Assembly: GCA_026545765.1 (NCBI GenBank)
Contig: CM048843.1
Span: 14,909,200-14,973,199, forward strand
Direction of reading: 5' to 3'
DNA from: Plantago major
Taxonomy: Eukaryota > Streptophyta > Magnoliopsida > Lamiales > Plantaginaceae
DNA length: 64,000 bases
The translations under genes and the position numbers were made by a program. Positions 32,595-43,195 of the stretch are shown here, in pieces; the first letter of the stretch is position 1, and each line of letters starts with the position of its first letter. Under the pieces are notes generated by a model. It was not told where the DNA came from, searched no databases, and saw only the letters and a program-made list of their open reading frames with translations.

Positions 32595-32877
32595 GAATCT
32601 ATCCGTCGCCCCATGTAACGACGGATAGATTCTATCCGTCGTTACATTGGGCGACGGATAGAAGCGATCCGTCGCCCAATATATTATTGGAATTAGTGAC
32701 GGAATCTGAAATTCCGTCACTAATTTTTTTTTTTTTAAATTTTGTTTTTTTTCATATTAATCCCTGTTTTTCGTAGTTCACCTATTTAATCAATATAATG
32801 TTCGATAATAAATCAATAATACGGAAAATGTTTCAATAAATGATAAATAAAAAATGTAATATCCGAATAAGTCTAAA
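32595..32877. repeat. CACTA left subterminal repeats (inner part)
   Basis: CTATCCGTCGCC, AACGACGGATAGATT, GGGCGACGGATAG and GATCCGTCGCCC follow the copia element. An inverted pair, AGTGACGGAATCTGAAATT / TCCGTCACTAAT, lies near 32697-32725. The rest, to 32877, is AT-rich without a gene. Confidence 0.8.
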
Positions 32878-34426
32878 TTATCCGAACAAGTGTAAACATA
32901 ATAATCCGAACGTACACAGTACATATACATAACTAGCTACCAGACGGGTGGTGTCTTTGGCAACCGGACATGAATCGCTCCATCTATAATGTATACGCTC
33001 GTTCTCCTCCCTTCGTTCTCTGTTGCACCGCTCCATCTCTTGAGTTAGAGCTGCAACCTGTTCCCGAACCTGCGACTGCACTATTTCCGAGACCTGGTCC
33101 TGTGTATAAACCGGACGTCTAGACTGCTGGGATGATGATGAGGAGCACCCCGGACTAGCCAAGCTCAAACCGAGGCTCCCGAGTCCATATATCCGTCCTT
33201 TGCTGTCCGGTTTGTTGACCTCTAGGAAGATGTTGTCAACTTGTTCAGTTGACAGCACATCACCCGTCTCTTCCTCCTGCCTCGCTACATTAGCATCAAC
33301 CTCAGCCTGAAATCGTAAATAGCAGATATCATGATCAGTTACTGTTTTTCAAAAAATAACTTGTAATAGTGTACAAATATGAACTTTAAGCAACATAAAC
33401 ATACCGTAATAGACGAGGCCCGGCAGTCGGTCCATACCCCGCCCTTCTGTTTGGCCTTCTTGAAGATGTCATACTTGGATGTCACCTCCCCCCGTGACAT
33501 CTGAACAACATATATAGTCAACAATTTGTCATCTCACAAGTAATAGAGCAGAGACACAATACATACACGTAATGCTAGATTGAAAAAAACATATATATAC
33601 TTACCGATTGGTAATAATCAGTGAGAGTAGATCGCCTCCCAAGGTGGTGAACGGCCCTTCCTGCCGCATCAGACTGAGACGCCCCGGTTCTGTCTGTTGA
33701 TGTAGGCATTGTCCTGGACATCAGTTCGGCGCCAGTAGGCATCCCAAAGGGCCCACTACGCTGCATCAACCTGTGGAGGCATTGGGCCATTCCGATCCCG
33801 AATGGCCTTCCAAGTACAGACCATATCCCTGTACAGTTTAGATCCCACAGTCTCGTAAACACGCCAGATATGTGGGATCGATCTGCTGGGAATGAAGTAC
33901 TCCTTCTACATTCTCAATTTCATACAACATCCAAAGTCAATACATATATAACGTCACCATTTTACAACAATTTAATAAAATACAACAACATAACATATAT
34001 GGTGACTAACATATCACCCAAACAAAGTGGCTAACATACCACTCACATATAGTGGCAAACATACCACTCACATTGTCCTATATTTTACTAACACAATGGT
34101 GACTAACATATCACCCAAACAAACATACCACTCACATACAGTGGCTAACATACCACTCATATTAAAACGATTATAATAACAAATAAAGGAATGTCATATT
34201 TTAACTTACCCTCAGCTCATCAAAGTACTCGGCCCTCATGCGGTCCGAGATGTGAGACCCCCCGACCAAGCACTATCATGCGGCTGGTTGCATGGGGGGG
34301 GGGGGGGGGACGATAGGTGGACTTCCTCTGTCGCGGCATCTGCAAAAACATGTAATAAATACAATAAAATGTGTTAGTACGAGTTATAATACAGAACAAA
34401 TTATAATAACACATATAATTACTCAA
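32878..34426 (-). pseudogene. Second CACTA protein, En/Spm plant transposase (Transposase_24-like)
   Basis: Minus-strand pieces at 34426-34220, 33862-33575, 33524-33339 and 33258-32878, probably exons. In order they show a Pro-rich basic start (MPRQRKSTYRPPPPP), an IWSV-like region, SRGEVTSKYDIFKKAKQKG, then EVNKPDSKGRIYGLGSLG. A coiled-coil-like C-terminus follows (VREQVAALTQEMERCNRE). The layout matches the plant Ptta/En/Spm protein (PF03004), thought to bind the subterminal repeats and assist TNP2. I cannot verify all splice sites or the integrity of the frame. Confidence 0.65.
33960..34170. repeat. GTGGCTAACATACCACTCACAT short tandem repeat
   Basis: About seven imperfect units alternate GTGGCTAACATACCAC and GGTGACTAACATATCACC. 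Each is itself a short inverted repeat. It lies in a probable intron of the second CACTA gene. A run of 16 G bases follows at about 34296-34311. Confidence 0.75.
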
Positions 34427-34559
34427 GTGTTATCAACTACTAACTAGTTATAATACACATAATATACCGTTATCGCCGTCCTCTAAGTCTACATATTGGT
34501 CCTCGTGCAGATCAAACAACTCATCATCTGCTTCTATGGGATTTTCTGCTTGTTTATCG

Positions 34560-37500
34560 ACATCCTCTTATTGGTACGAGTTGGTAATTGAGTCGTATTT
34601 CTCAATGTACTCCACTTTCGAGCGAGCACGAATAGGTACCGCAGCTAACCATTTGGCCTTATCGCGTTTCCTGCTTGGATATTCAAGAAACACCACTTGT
34701 CGTGCTTGAGTCGCCAGAATAAATGGTTCATACTTGGTTCGGTACCTCTTCTTTTGGTTCACATAAACCATTTCATACTACTCGTTCTTCCTCGTACCTC
34801 CTGGATTAGGATCATACAACTCAACATCAAACAAGAAGGTTCGTTTAAATGGCAAGCCGGAATATTCAATCCTCACTATTCGTTTTAGCTTCCCGTGGAA
34901 ATCAAACAAAGCAGCGTCTCCATAATCTTATGCACCCTTAACACACACCCTGGAGTTGCTTGTTGCCATGGCCGTGTTACATTCAGTCGTGTGGAACCTA
35001 AGGCCATTGACTATATAACTTGGGAATGTGTAGACCTTTTTGAATGGCCCCTCTGCGAGAGCCTTTAAGTATATGCATGTGGCGTTGTTAATAGGATTCC
35101 GGACATACTCTCGGAACCAATCTGGAAATTCTGTAGGAATTTTTTAGTCAAGTAGTTTCTCTAGTGTATCCTCTGTCATCTGAGGATTTTCTTCTAAACA
35201 ACGCTTTTTGAAAAATCTGCAAACATTGATTCGATGATAAGTCTATAATTGAAGTAGAGACTTACGTAGCTATATTAAAATTTAAAGAAAAGTGTTGCTC
35301 ACCTCGCAAATAGTATCATATACTGGTCAACCTCAGCACAATTCGTGAGGACATAATTTTGAGCTGCTTTCAACTCCTTATCCGTAAGATATTCTTTCTT
35401 AGCTGCACCAAGAGGTCTCCCTGATACCGTGAAGACAGATAGAGAAAACTCATCATCCGCTTGAACTTCGAATGTGTCTACGTTTCGAGCCGGCCTTGAT
35501 GTCTTCGTAGGGACGTGTTCATCAAAGTAATAAGAGCAGAAGGTTGCAGTTTCCTCTCGAATGTAGGCATTGGCAATCGATCCTTCAGGTTTACCTTTGT
35601 TGTTGACATACTTCTTCAATTTCCCCAAGTACCTCTCGAATGGATACATCCATCGATACTGAACCGGTCCAGCAAGTCTCGCTTCATGTGGAAGGTGAAC
35701 CGGCAAGTGCTCCATAGAATCAAACCATCTCGGTGGAAAGATACGCTCGAGCTTGCATAGAATCAATGGTATGTTCCTTTCAAGATTTTCCAACACTTTG
35801 TCATGAACCACCCTTGTGCCTAAATTTTTGAAAAATAAGCTCAACTCGGTGATAGCAGTCCATACATGTTTCGGTAGCAGCTCTCGAAATGCTACCGGGA
35901 TAAGCCTCTCCATGAACACATGACAGTCGTGGCTCTTCATCCCGTAAACCTTTGTCTTCTTCAAATCCACACACTTCTCTAAATTTGAGGCGTAATTATC
36001 TGGGAAACTCAATGCCCTCACCCAATCAAACAAAATTGCCCTAGATGCGTTGTCAATTGTGTAGCACGCTTTCGGCCACTTACCATTCTCATCCTTGTTT
36101 GTCAACTCAGGCATTTTACACCACGTAGACAACTCGGCTCTAGACTTCGCATTGTCCTTTGTTTTTCCCTCAATGTTGCAAAGTGTATTGAATAAGTTCT
36201 CGAACACGTTCTTCTCAATGTGCATGAAATCTAAGTTGTGACGGATAAGAAGACTGCTCCAATAAGGCAAGTCCCAGAAGATGCTTCTCTTCCTCCAACC
36301 ACAATTTTTACCAATTTTCTTGTTCTGCTTCATCCACCCAAGTTCAGTCACCTTCATAAGACCCAACCTATCAATCTCCACAAGAATTTGTGCACCAGTA
36401 AGTCTTGTCGGGGCTTTTTTGTTGACGACTTTATTTTTCAAGAATTGATCCTTGTTCTTCCTGAACGAATGGTCACTTTCTAGCAACCTACGATGACAAT
36501 CAAACCAACAAAATTTTCCACTACCCTTCTGTCTAAATGCATCAGTATCCTCCAATCAATGTGGGCATGCATATTTCACTGCGGTTTTCCTTCCAGATAG
36601 CATGGAGTACGCAGGACAGTCACTCACGGTCCAAAGAAGAGCTGCTCTCAAGGTGAAGTTCTTTTTTGGTCGACACATCATATGCAGGGATACCATCCGT
36701 CCACAACTCGATCAGCTCCTTGATTAGGGGTTGCAAGAAAACATCCAACGTCAGTCCAGGATCTTTCGGCCCAGGCACCAACGCAGTCAGAAACATGAAT
36801 GGCTCCTTCATGCACTCACCGGGGGGCAGGTTGTACGGTGTGAGCATAACTGGCCAACAAGAGTATTTTCGTTCACTTCCGAAGGGGTTAAAACCATCCG
36901 TACAAAGTCCCAATCGTACATTTATAGATTTGGCTGCAAACTCTGGATATGTCTTATCAAACGATTTCCATGTGGGTGAGTCTGTTGGATGGTCCATTCT
37001 ACCATCTTCTGCATTATCCGAGATTACTCGCTCCTTGTGCCACCGCATTTTATCCGCAGAAGCACTTGAAGCATACAATCTCTTCAAACGAGGTGCTATA
37101 GGGAAGTACCACATTTTCTTATGTGAGAGATTTTTCTTCGCTGCTTTTCTCCTCGTAACGCTTGTACCGTTCCTTACCACAGAACTTGCATTGTATTAGA
37201 TCTGCATCATCCTCCCAATAGATCATGCACATTTTCGGACAACAGTCTATGGTTACCACAGGCAACCCCAAACCCCGCATCTTTTTATTTGCTTGGTAAA
37301 AGGTGGTGGGAACTAGGTTTTCTTCATGACAGAGGTCCGACATTACGTCAACCCATTCATTGAAGCTCGTTTCAGATTGCTGGCCATTAGCCTTACAACT
37401 CATTAGCCGAGCCAACAAAGACAACTCAGTGAGCTTACACCCCGGATAAACCGGCTTCCTTGATGATTCTAACAAGTCAAAGAACACCTGATCCTCGGGA

Positions 37501-37955
37501 TTCGGTGGTTCCTCCACCTCCACCTCGGTTTCAGTGTTAGTTGTGTCCATGAACTCTGCCCCTGCAGCATCATACACCATTTGTTCGACTCGAGCTCGAA
37601 TAGCATCGCCTTCAGATGTACTTTGTTCCCCGACTTGTTCATTTTTTCTCTTCCTTCCACGCTGTCTGTATCGGTCATATGTATTGGACGGTGCGGCTTC
37701 CCCACCATGATGATTCCATACCTGATACGCAGGCAGGAATCCATTTTTCCTCAAGTGCTGGACTACCGCTGTAGGAGTCACGTATTGCTTGTTTCTGCAC
37801 TGTTTCATTGCACAAGGGCACTTTATCAACCCATCCTTTACACAAGCCGGATTTGAGATTGCAAATGCAATGAAACCTTCAACCCCTTTCAGAAAACTCG
37901 ATTGAACTCTGCCATTTAGAGTACAACAATACATCCATGAACGATCGGTATTCAT
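34560..37955 (-). pseudogene. TNP2-type CACTA transposase (broken)
   Basis: 37955-37119 begins MNTDRSWMY and is the transposase-associated N-terminal domain (PF13963 type), with CKFCGKERYKR at its end. 37180-36620, in another frame, carries KMWYFPIAPRLKRLYAS ... NPFGSERKYSCWPVMLTPYNLPPG, the TNP2 core (PF02992 type). 36555-35299 continues with MEDTDAFR, LDFMHIEKNVFENLF, KSHDCHVFMERLIP and HLPHEARLAGPVQYRWMYPFERYLG. The DUF4216-type tail follows (RYRTKYEPFILATQARQV, 34771-34568). Frameshifts near 37130 and 36640 and a stop near 36556 break it. TNP2 cuts CACTA ends. Confidence 0.88.
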
Positions 37956-37959
37956 TGAA

Positions 37960-39389
37960 TGTTGGTCCAGATAACGGCAAAGTAAAAGACTAGAGAGGGG
38001 GGGGGGGGGAGGTGAATAGTCTTTTAAAACTTTTGTCGATAAACACAGTTTCTTAGAAACCTGGGGGTTTCCGATACTTAAATGCAGAGCGCGGAAGACT
38101 TTAAGATAGGTAAGTGCAGAAACAATAAGTATGTGTGTGTGTGCTTTGCTGAAATGTAAATACAGAAAGGTAAATAACCTAGCAAGTATAGTGGTATCTG
38201 GAGGTGGCGTAATCCTCCAACTAATCCACTTCGGTCTTTCTGAGACCTAGAATTCACTAGAACAGATAATTGAGTTCACCTTACAATAATCCTGTTCTAA
38301 GATTCCTAAACAAATGGTTCACAACCAAATTTTCCCCCTGAGTTATTCCCCAGCTCCCAGAGCTAAGTACTTCCTCTACTCAGATAACCTTGGAGTTATT
38401 CCCTGATTTCCCAAATCAAGTACTTCCTATACTCCACGCCTTGATGGTGTTGGTTATAAGGTTTTGTCAGAAAGGCTTCTCGTATAACTTTTCAGTTATG
38501 TTTATAGAGAGCCAAACAGAACGAGACTACTTAATACACTTGTTCAGTGGATGGCAGTCTGCTTTTTACTGACCCAAGTAATTGGTGTCCGTTCTGGAGA
38601 ATGAGCTTCAGAAAGGGTATCTGATAGTTCAACTCTTTCACGAATTACAATCTCTTGTTAAGGTTCAGGACAACTTAGAACTACTAGTTATTCTTCAAGC
38701 AACAGAAAGCTTTCAGAAAGGATAGTAGAGTGCTTGAGAGAATACTTTGCTTGATGGTAAGTTTGCAAGATAGAGCGTTCTAAGGTATGTACTTCAAGCA
38801 TCTAAGTGTGTGATATATAAATTTGAGAGGCGTTTGAATTGTATCCGTTGTGCTCTCTATCAAATTATATCCGTTTATATCTTGAACTATGTACTCAGAA
38901 GTCACTATCTCTTGTTTCAAAGAGGACTTGCTTTTTGCAGCATTTCTGCCGATGCATTAATGCATAGTACTGTTCATTGTCCTTTAGTCTCAACGGATAC
39001 ATGAGCCTTTCTGATGGCTTGCATGTTCCATACTCATGATGTCATATGTCCAGAATCATATTTCGAAAGTAAGTTAATATACTTAAGAAAGGATTAAAGA
39101 CATAGTCTTTCTGAGTTAGACTAAACCTTTGTGTCTTCATAAACCTTGTGCAATCTTTAGTCTTCTAATATTCAGAAAAGCTCCATTGCTAGGATTGATC
39201 TTCATGGTCTTCTTGAAATAAAAATTACACTCAGAGACCTATAATCCTAATACAAGATTTACTAGACTAATCATACTCAGTGATTTCTTCTTTTACAATG
39301 TTCAAGTGAACCAAGAGTACTTAATCACCTTTCTGGCTAAGATAAGAACATGTGATGAGTGATCAAAATACTAACAGATATTCCTAACA
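37960..39389. mobile_element. Solo LTR, 1430 bp, nested in the CACTA element
   Basis: Begins TGTTGGTCC and ends TTCCTAACA, giving the TGTT...AACA ends of an LTR. ATTGAA lies on both sides (37954-37959 and 39390-39395). The CACTA sequence resumes after it: ACCTGACAC at 39409 matches the 40098 region beside the second transposase fragment. No coding sequence, primer site or second LTR is seen, so it is probably what remains after recombination between two LTRs. A run of 12 G bases near 37998 precedes GGTGAATAGT. Its left end is four bases from the TNP2 start codon. Confidence 0.75.
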
Positions 39390-39649
39390 ATTGAATAATT
39401 AGATAAGAACCTGACACATTTTAATTCATTAGATCGAGGTCTATCATTTACGATAATAAATCAATTTCACAATAATTCAATCAATTGCTACGTAATATAA
39501 GTTATATTAGCTTCAATCAATTGTTATGGCATTACATAATATAAGTTACATTAGCTTCAATTTTACCATAATGTTTGGTTTCATATATCAACTAATGATT
39601 ACTAGTTATACAAGCCTAGAGACAAAACGGATAAAACTCATCATTCTCT

Positions 39650-40082
39650 TGCAGCCCCCTCCTCATCACTTGTGACGCTCCCTACCACAGAACTTGCATT
39701 CCAACAGATCTACATCCTCCTCCCAATACACCATGCACATGTTCCGACAAGTACAAACGTACTCAATAGGCGGTCCCAAACCCCGCCTCTCCCTCCATTA
39801 GAGGTATGCCATGGACGGTGCTTCCTCACCGTGATGAATCCATACATGATACTCAGGCATGAATCCATAACGTCGCAAGTGCTCGAATACTGCTGTAGGA
39901 GTCATAAATTGCTTGTTTCTACAGGTTTCCAATGTGCAAGGACACTTTATCAACCCCCAGTTGCATAAGCCGGATGTCCCATGGCAAACGAGATGAAACC
40001 TTTAACCCCTTCTACAAAACTCCTAGAAACTCTGCCATTTACCGCCGTACGATCGTACATCCATGAACGGTCGGAATTCATT
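39650..40082 (-). pseudogene. Second, deleted copy of the TNP2 N-terminal region
   Basis: 40082-39660 repeats the start of the transposase (CCATGAACGGTCGGAATTC compared with the same spot at 37935-37953) and the CACAGAACTTGCATT segment of 37175-37195. About 400 bp of the middle are missing. It shows that the CACTA 5' part was duplicated and one copy decayed. No long frame remains. Confidence 0.75.
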
Positions 40083-40379
40083 GTATACTTTTTTAACCTG
40101 ACACGTTCCAATTGATTAGATCGTATTTAATTTATTAGATCGATTCCAATTCGGATAAGAAGATTGTAGAGATTAATTGTTAATTACTATACGTTCCTTA
40201 TAAATTAATTATTAAGTGTTCGATATGTTACAAAATTTATTAAGTGTTTTACTACTACGAGTTATAAATTATAAATTACACGTTAATATAACCCACAAAT
40301 TATCCGTCGCTCAAAACACTTAACTACATCCTCGTAATTTAGTACATATACGAATTTATCAAATCAACCAAAACTACTA

Positions 40380-40640
40380 CATACATACATATCAAATTAA
40401 CTAAACTAACTACATACATACTTAACATACATATCAAATTACACATACATATCGAATTACTACATACATACTTAACATACATACCAAATTAACTAAACTA
40501 ACTAAACTAACTACATACATAATTAATTAACATACATACTTCACTACATGCATACTTATCAAATTAACATACATACATATTGAATTACTACATACATTCA
40601 TATCAAATTAACTAAACTAACTATCAAATTACATGTACAA
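40380..40640. repeat. ACTAAACTAACTACATACAT low-complexity repeat
   Basis: Imperfect short repeats of CATACATA, TCAAATTAACTAAACTAAC and ACTACATACAT in the 5' region of the CACTA element, between its right subterminal array and the transposase. Confidence 0.7.
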
Positions 40641-40984
40641 TTCAAATTAATCAAATTACATATAATTGATCAAATTAACTGAACAAGCTACTACATACTT
40701 CATATAAACATACAATTAAGAATAAGTAGTCAACAATTAAAAAAATTCCAAATTTCCAAAAGTTAGGGTTTAGCCAAAATACCGTTGATTCCGAAGAAAA
40801 TAACAGATGAAATTTGAAATTGATGGAAGAAACGAGCTCCTCGTCCAACGATCTTCGAATTGACACCAAGATTGAGAAGAATCGTCAACAATTGGCCGGA
40901 TTTGACGGAGGAGAAAGGAAGAAAAACGAAGGAGAAAGGAAGAAGCAGAAAATGGCTTCGCCCGACATCGAAACTAAAACCCTT

Positions 40985-41350
40985 CTGGGCCGACAGATAC
41001 GTATCCGTCAGCCCAAAGGCCGATCCGTCGCTACGGGAGCGACGGATAGTTATCCGTTGCCCCGTAGCGACGGATAAATTATGCGTCGCCCCGTAGCGAC
41101 AAATAAATTATCCGTCGCCTTTTTTTTATTTTTTTAAAATTTTAAATATAAATATTAACGACGGATAATTTATCCGTCGTTAATATTTAATTTTCTTTTT
41201 TTTTTAAAAAAAAGTCAAAGTATGGGCGACGGATTAATAAATCCGTCGCCCATATAGCGACGGATAACTATTATCCGTCGCTAGGTTTGGCGACGGATAA
41301 AATCCGTCGCCAAACCTAGCGATCCGTCGTTATGGGTCCGTCGCCCCTTT
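40985..41350. repeat. CACTA right subterminal repeats
   Basis: Well over ten copies of GCGACGGATA / TATCCGTCGC in both orientations. They include perfect inverted pairs such as GGCGACGGATAAAATCCGTC with its partner and TTAACGACGGATAATTTATC with its partner. These would be transposase binding sites. Confidence 0.88.
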
Positions 41351-41383
41351 CCGTCGTTTTTTTATAGTATTCTTGTAGTGTAC

Positions 41384-41610
41384 GAGGTGTAGAGTTCGAA
41401 TCTCATCATTGGCGTGATCCCTTTCATATATATTTTTTTTTCATGTTTTCTCTTTTTTCTAATAACAAATTCATTTGAATCTCGTACGTACATGTGTCAT
41501 TGTTTAAGTATGGGGTGCAGAGTTCGAATCTAATTTGCGTGATTTCTCCCTTTCATATATTTTTTTCCTTCATGTTTTCTCTCTTTTCTAATAACAAATT
41601 CATCTTTTTT
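41384..41610. repeat. Two tandem copies of a 120-bp unit at the CACTA insertion site
   Basis: GAGGTGTAGAGTTCGAATCT ... CTCTTTTTTCTAATAACAAA (41384-41470) recurs as GGGTGCAGAGTTCGAATCT ... CTCTCTTTTCTAATAACAAA (41513-41600). The first copy's left part (TGTTACTGTTTAAGTA) is at 24521-24537, on the other side of the CACTA element. Before that insertion the two copies lay side by side. Confidence 0.75.
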
Positions 41611-42257
41611 TTATGAAAATTCTTAACACACTAATGTTACGTAAATGCTAATATTAAATAGATAAAAAATGTTGGGCAAACATAGGGTAACCTTTTGAAA
41701 ACTTATGGTGTTTAATTAAAAACATTGATGTTTTTCACAAACACAAAATGTAATGATCGGACTATCCAAGACGCGCAGTTACTCATTAGGATCTTCGGGT
41801 GATACGCTGGCCGCACGGTATGTATGTACCAACACATGTTATTTCCCTCGCACTTATCCTCACTCATTATGCGCACCATAAGGCTTACTAGCGGGCCACC
41901 CATCCTTATATTGCACTAGGATAATCATGCTTAAATTTGGATTTCTTATGGATGAATTAAAAAAAAAGAGCTACCCAATTCATATAATTAAACTCTCTTG
42001 AAATTTCAAATAGTTCAAAAATATATTTGATTAAGAACATGTACATTTCACTAAAAAAAATACTACAAATATCCTTCTTACCATCATCATTGAGTTTCTT
42101 TTCAAATTAATAAGCTTAAGTAATTTGAGAGGCGATTATATAGCTTATAAAGACTATATGTTTTGTTTATAAATTTATCGATGTTATTAATAAAAAAGTT
42201 TATTTTTGTCAATATTGGTGTTTTTATATAAAAAACACATTGTGTTTACAAAATAAT
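41611..42257. other. AT-rich spacer
   Basis: No gene seen. 41700-41745 and 42165-42240 share AACATTGATGTTTTT-like and ATCGATGTTATTAAT-like words with the MITE that follows, so an older relative may be present. Confidence 0.4.
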
Positions 42258-42503
42258 AAGTAAGTCTGCTGAGAGACGGTCTCTAGATAATTTATCTAGA
42301 GACGGACTATGTTTTCAAGAAAATCATCGATGTTATCAATCAAAATGTCTATGTTATTAACATTGATGTTTTTTCATCTATACAAAGAGATACGTTTTGT
42401 TGACAACATAGACGTTTTGATTGACAACATCAATCATTTTCTTGAAAACATAGGTATGTATTTAGATAAGTTATCTAGAGACGGTTTCTCTAGAGACTTT
42501 GTG
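42258..42503. mobile_element. Mutator-like MITE, copy 1
   Basis: A 246-bp fold-back element. Its arms (about 100 bp, with GACGGTCTCTAGATAA, TTTTCAAGAAAATCATCGAT and AATGTCTATGTTATTAAC) pair across the centre. The flanks CAAAATAAT (42249-42257) and CAAAATAAA (42504-42512) fit a 9-bp target duplication with one mismatch. A sister copy is at 62010-62245. Confidence 0.82.
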
Positions 42504-43195
42504 CAAAATAAATAGTTTCATTAAAATAATATAAATATTTATTTTTATAACATAGGTCGGAGGGGTTTCATGAGAGACCAACCCTAGAGAAAGATTAGAA
42601 AGAATTACTTTAAGTAATCATATAAAAGACCCAAACAAAAGTTAACTACAAAACAACCCCAAACAAAAATATAAATAAATGTGGTAAATTGTAAACAAGT
42701 TCGTCTTTACAGTCTCTCTATAAACTTGATTTTTCCAACACTTTGTATCTAGGTCGACCTCTGATATATGCAAAGAGAGTTGGTGAATTAATAATTGAAG
42801 GTCTTCAGACTTCAAATACCAAAAGACACCAAAATAAATTGCACTTACTAAGTAGTCACTCACCCGCACAAAATCCTGTTTTTCTCGTTTATTAATTTCT
42901 CGCTCTACAATTCCACAATTGTGTCTCGCTCTACAATACGACAATTCTTTCTCGCTCATCGACTTGTTTTCCTTTCTCTCTCTCTGTACTGCATGGCCTT
43001 CGCCCAAATCCAATTTCCAAAATTAGGGCACAAACCATCACTCACTCACTCATGATTGCGAGCTCGTTCATCGGAGATGTGATTTCAATCCATTTTTAGA
43101 AGGCGTTTATTCGAGTAGTTGAATTTCTGTGAGTAATTTTGATTTTAACCAGCAAGTTTGTTTCATTCGGGAGAGACTTAGGGTTTTTGTCGCGC
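42504..43195 (+). promoter_or_regulatory. Promoter and 5' UTR region of UPF3
   Basis: Lies between the MITE and the UPF3 start codon and must hold the promoter and 5' UTR. CT-rich stretches (CTTTCTCTCTCTCTG, 42974-42988) are typical of plant 5' leaders and core promoters. No clear TATA box is seen. The transcription start is unknown. Confidence 0.45.

Larger units (their letters stand above)
24538..41380 (-). mobile_element. CACTA (En/Spm) DNA transposon with two nested LTR elements
   Basis: The ends are CACTACAA (24538) and TTGTAGTG (41380), flanked by TAC on both sides. Subterminal regions (24555-24766, 32595-32720 and 40985-41350) are packed with direct and inverted copies of CGACGGATA / TATCCGTCG, the expected transposase binding arrays. 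Genes run on the minus strand: TNP2-type transposase (37955 to 34560), then a second En/Spm-type protein (34426 to 32878). The copia element (24767-32594) and a solo LTR (37960-39389) inserted later. Without them the element is about 7.6 kb. The transposase frame is broken, so this copy could move only with outside help. Confidence 0.92.

Noticed and set aside
40814-41096. Two plus-strand open frames of 78-87 codons near the right CACTA end
   Set aside because: They run into the subterminal repeats, have no domain and oppose the transposase gene direction.
41384-41420. tRNA-like GAGTTCGAATCT (B-box-like) words at 41393 and 41519
   Set aside because: No cloverleaf, acceptor stem or A box at the right distance. 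It is part of a tandem repeat, not a tRNA gene.
42642-43013. Minus-strand open frame of 123 codons upstream of UPF3
   Set aside because: No domain, biased composition, and it covers the CT-rich leader and promoter area of UPF3.
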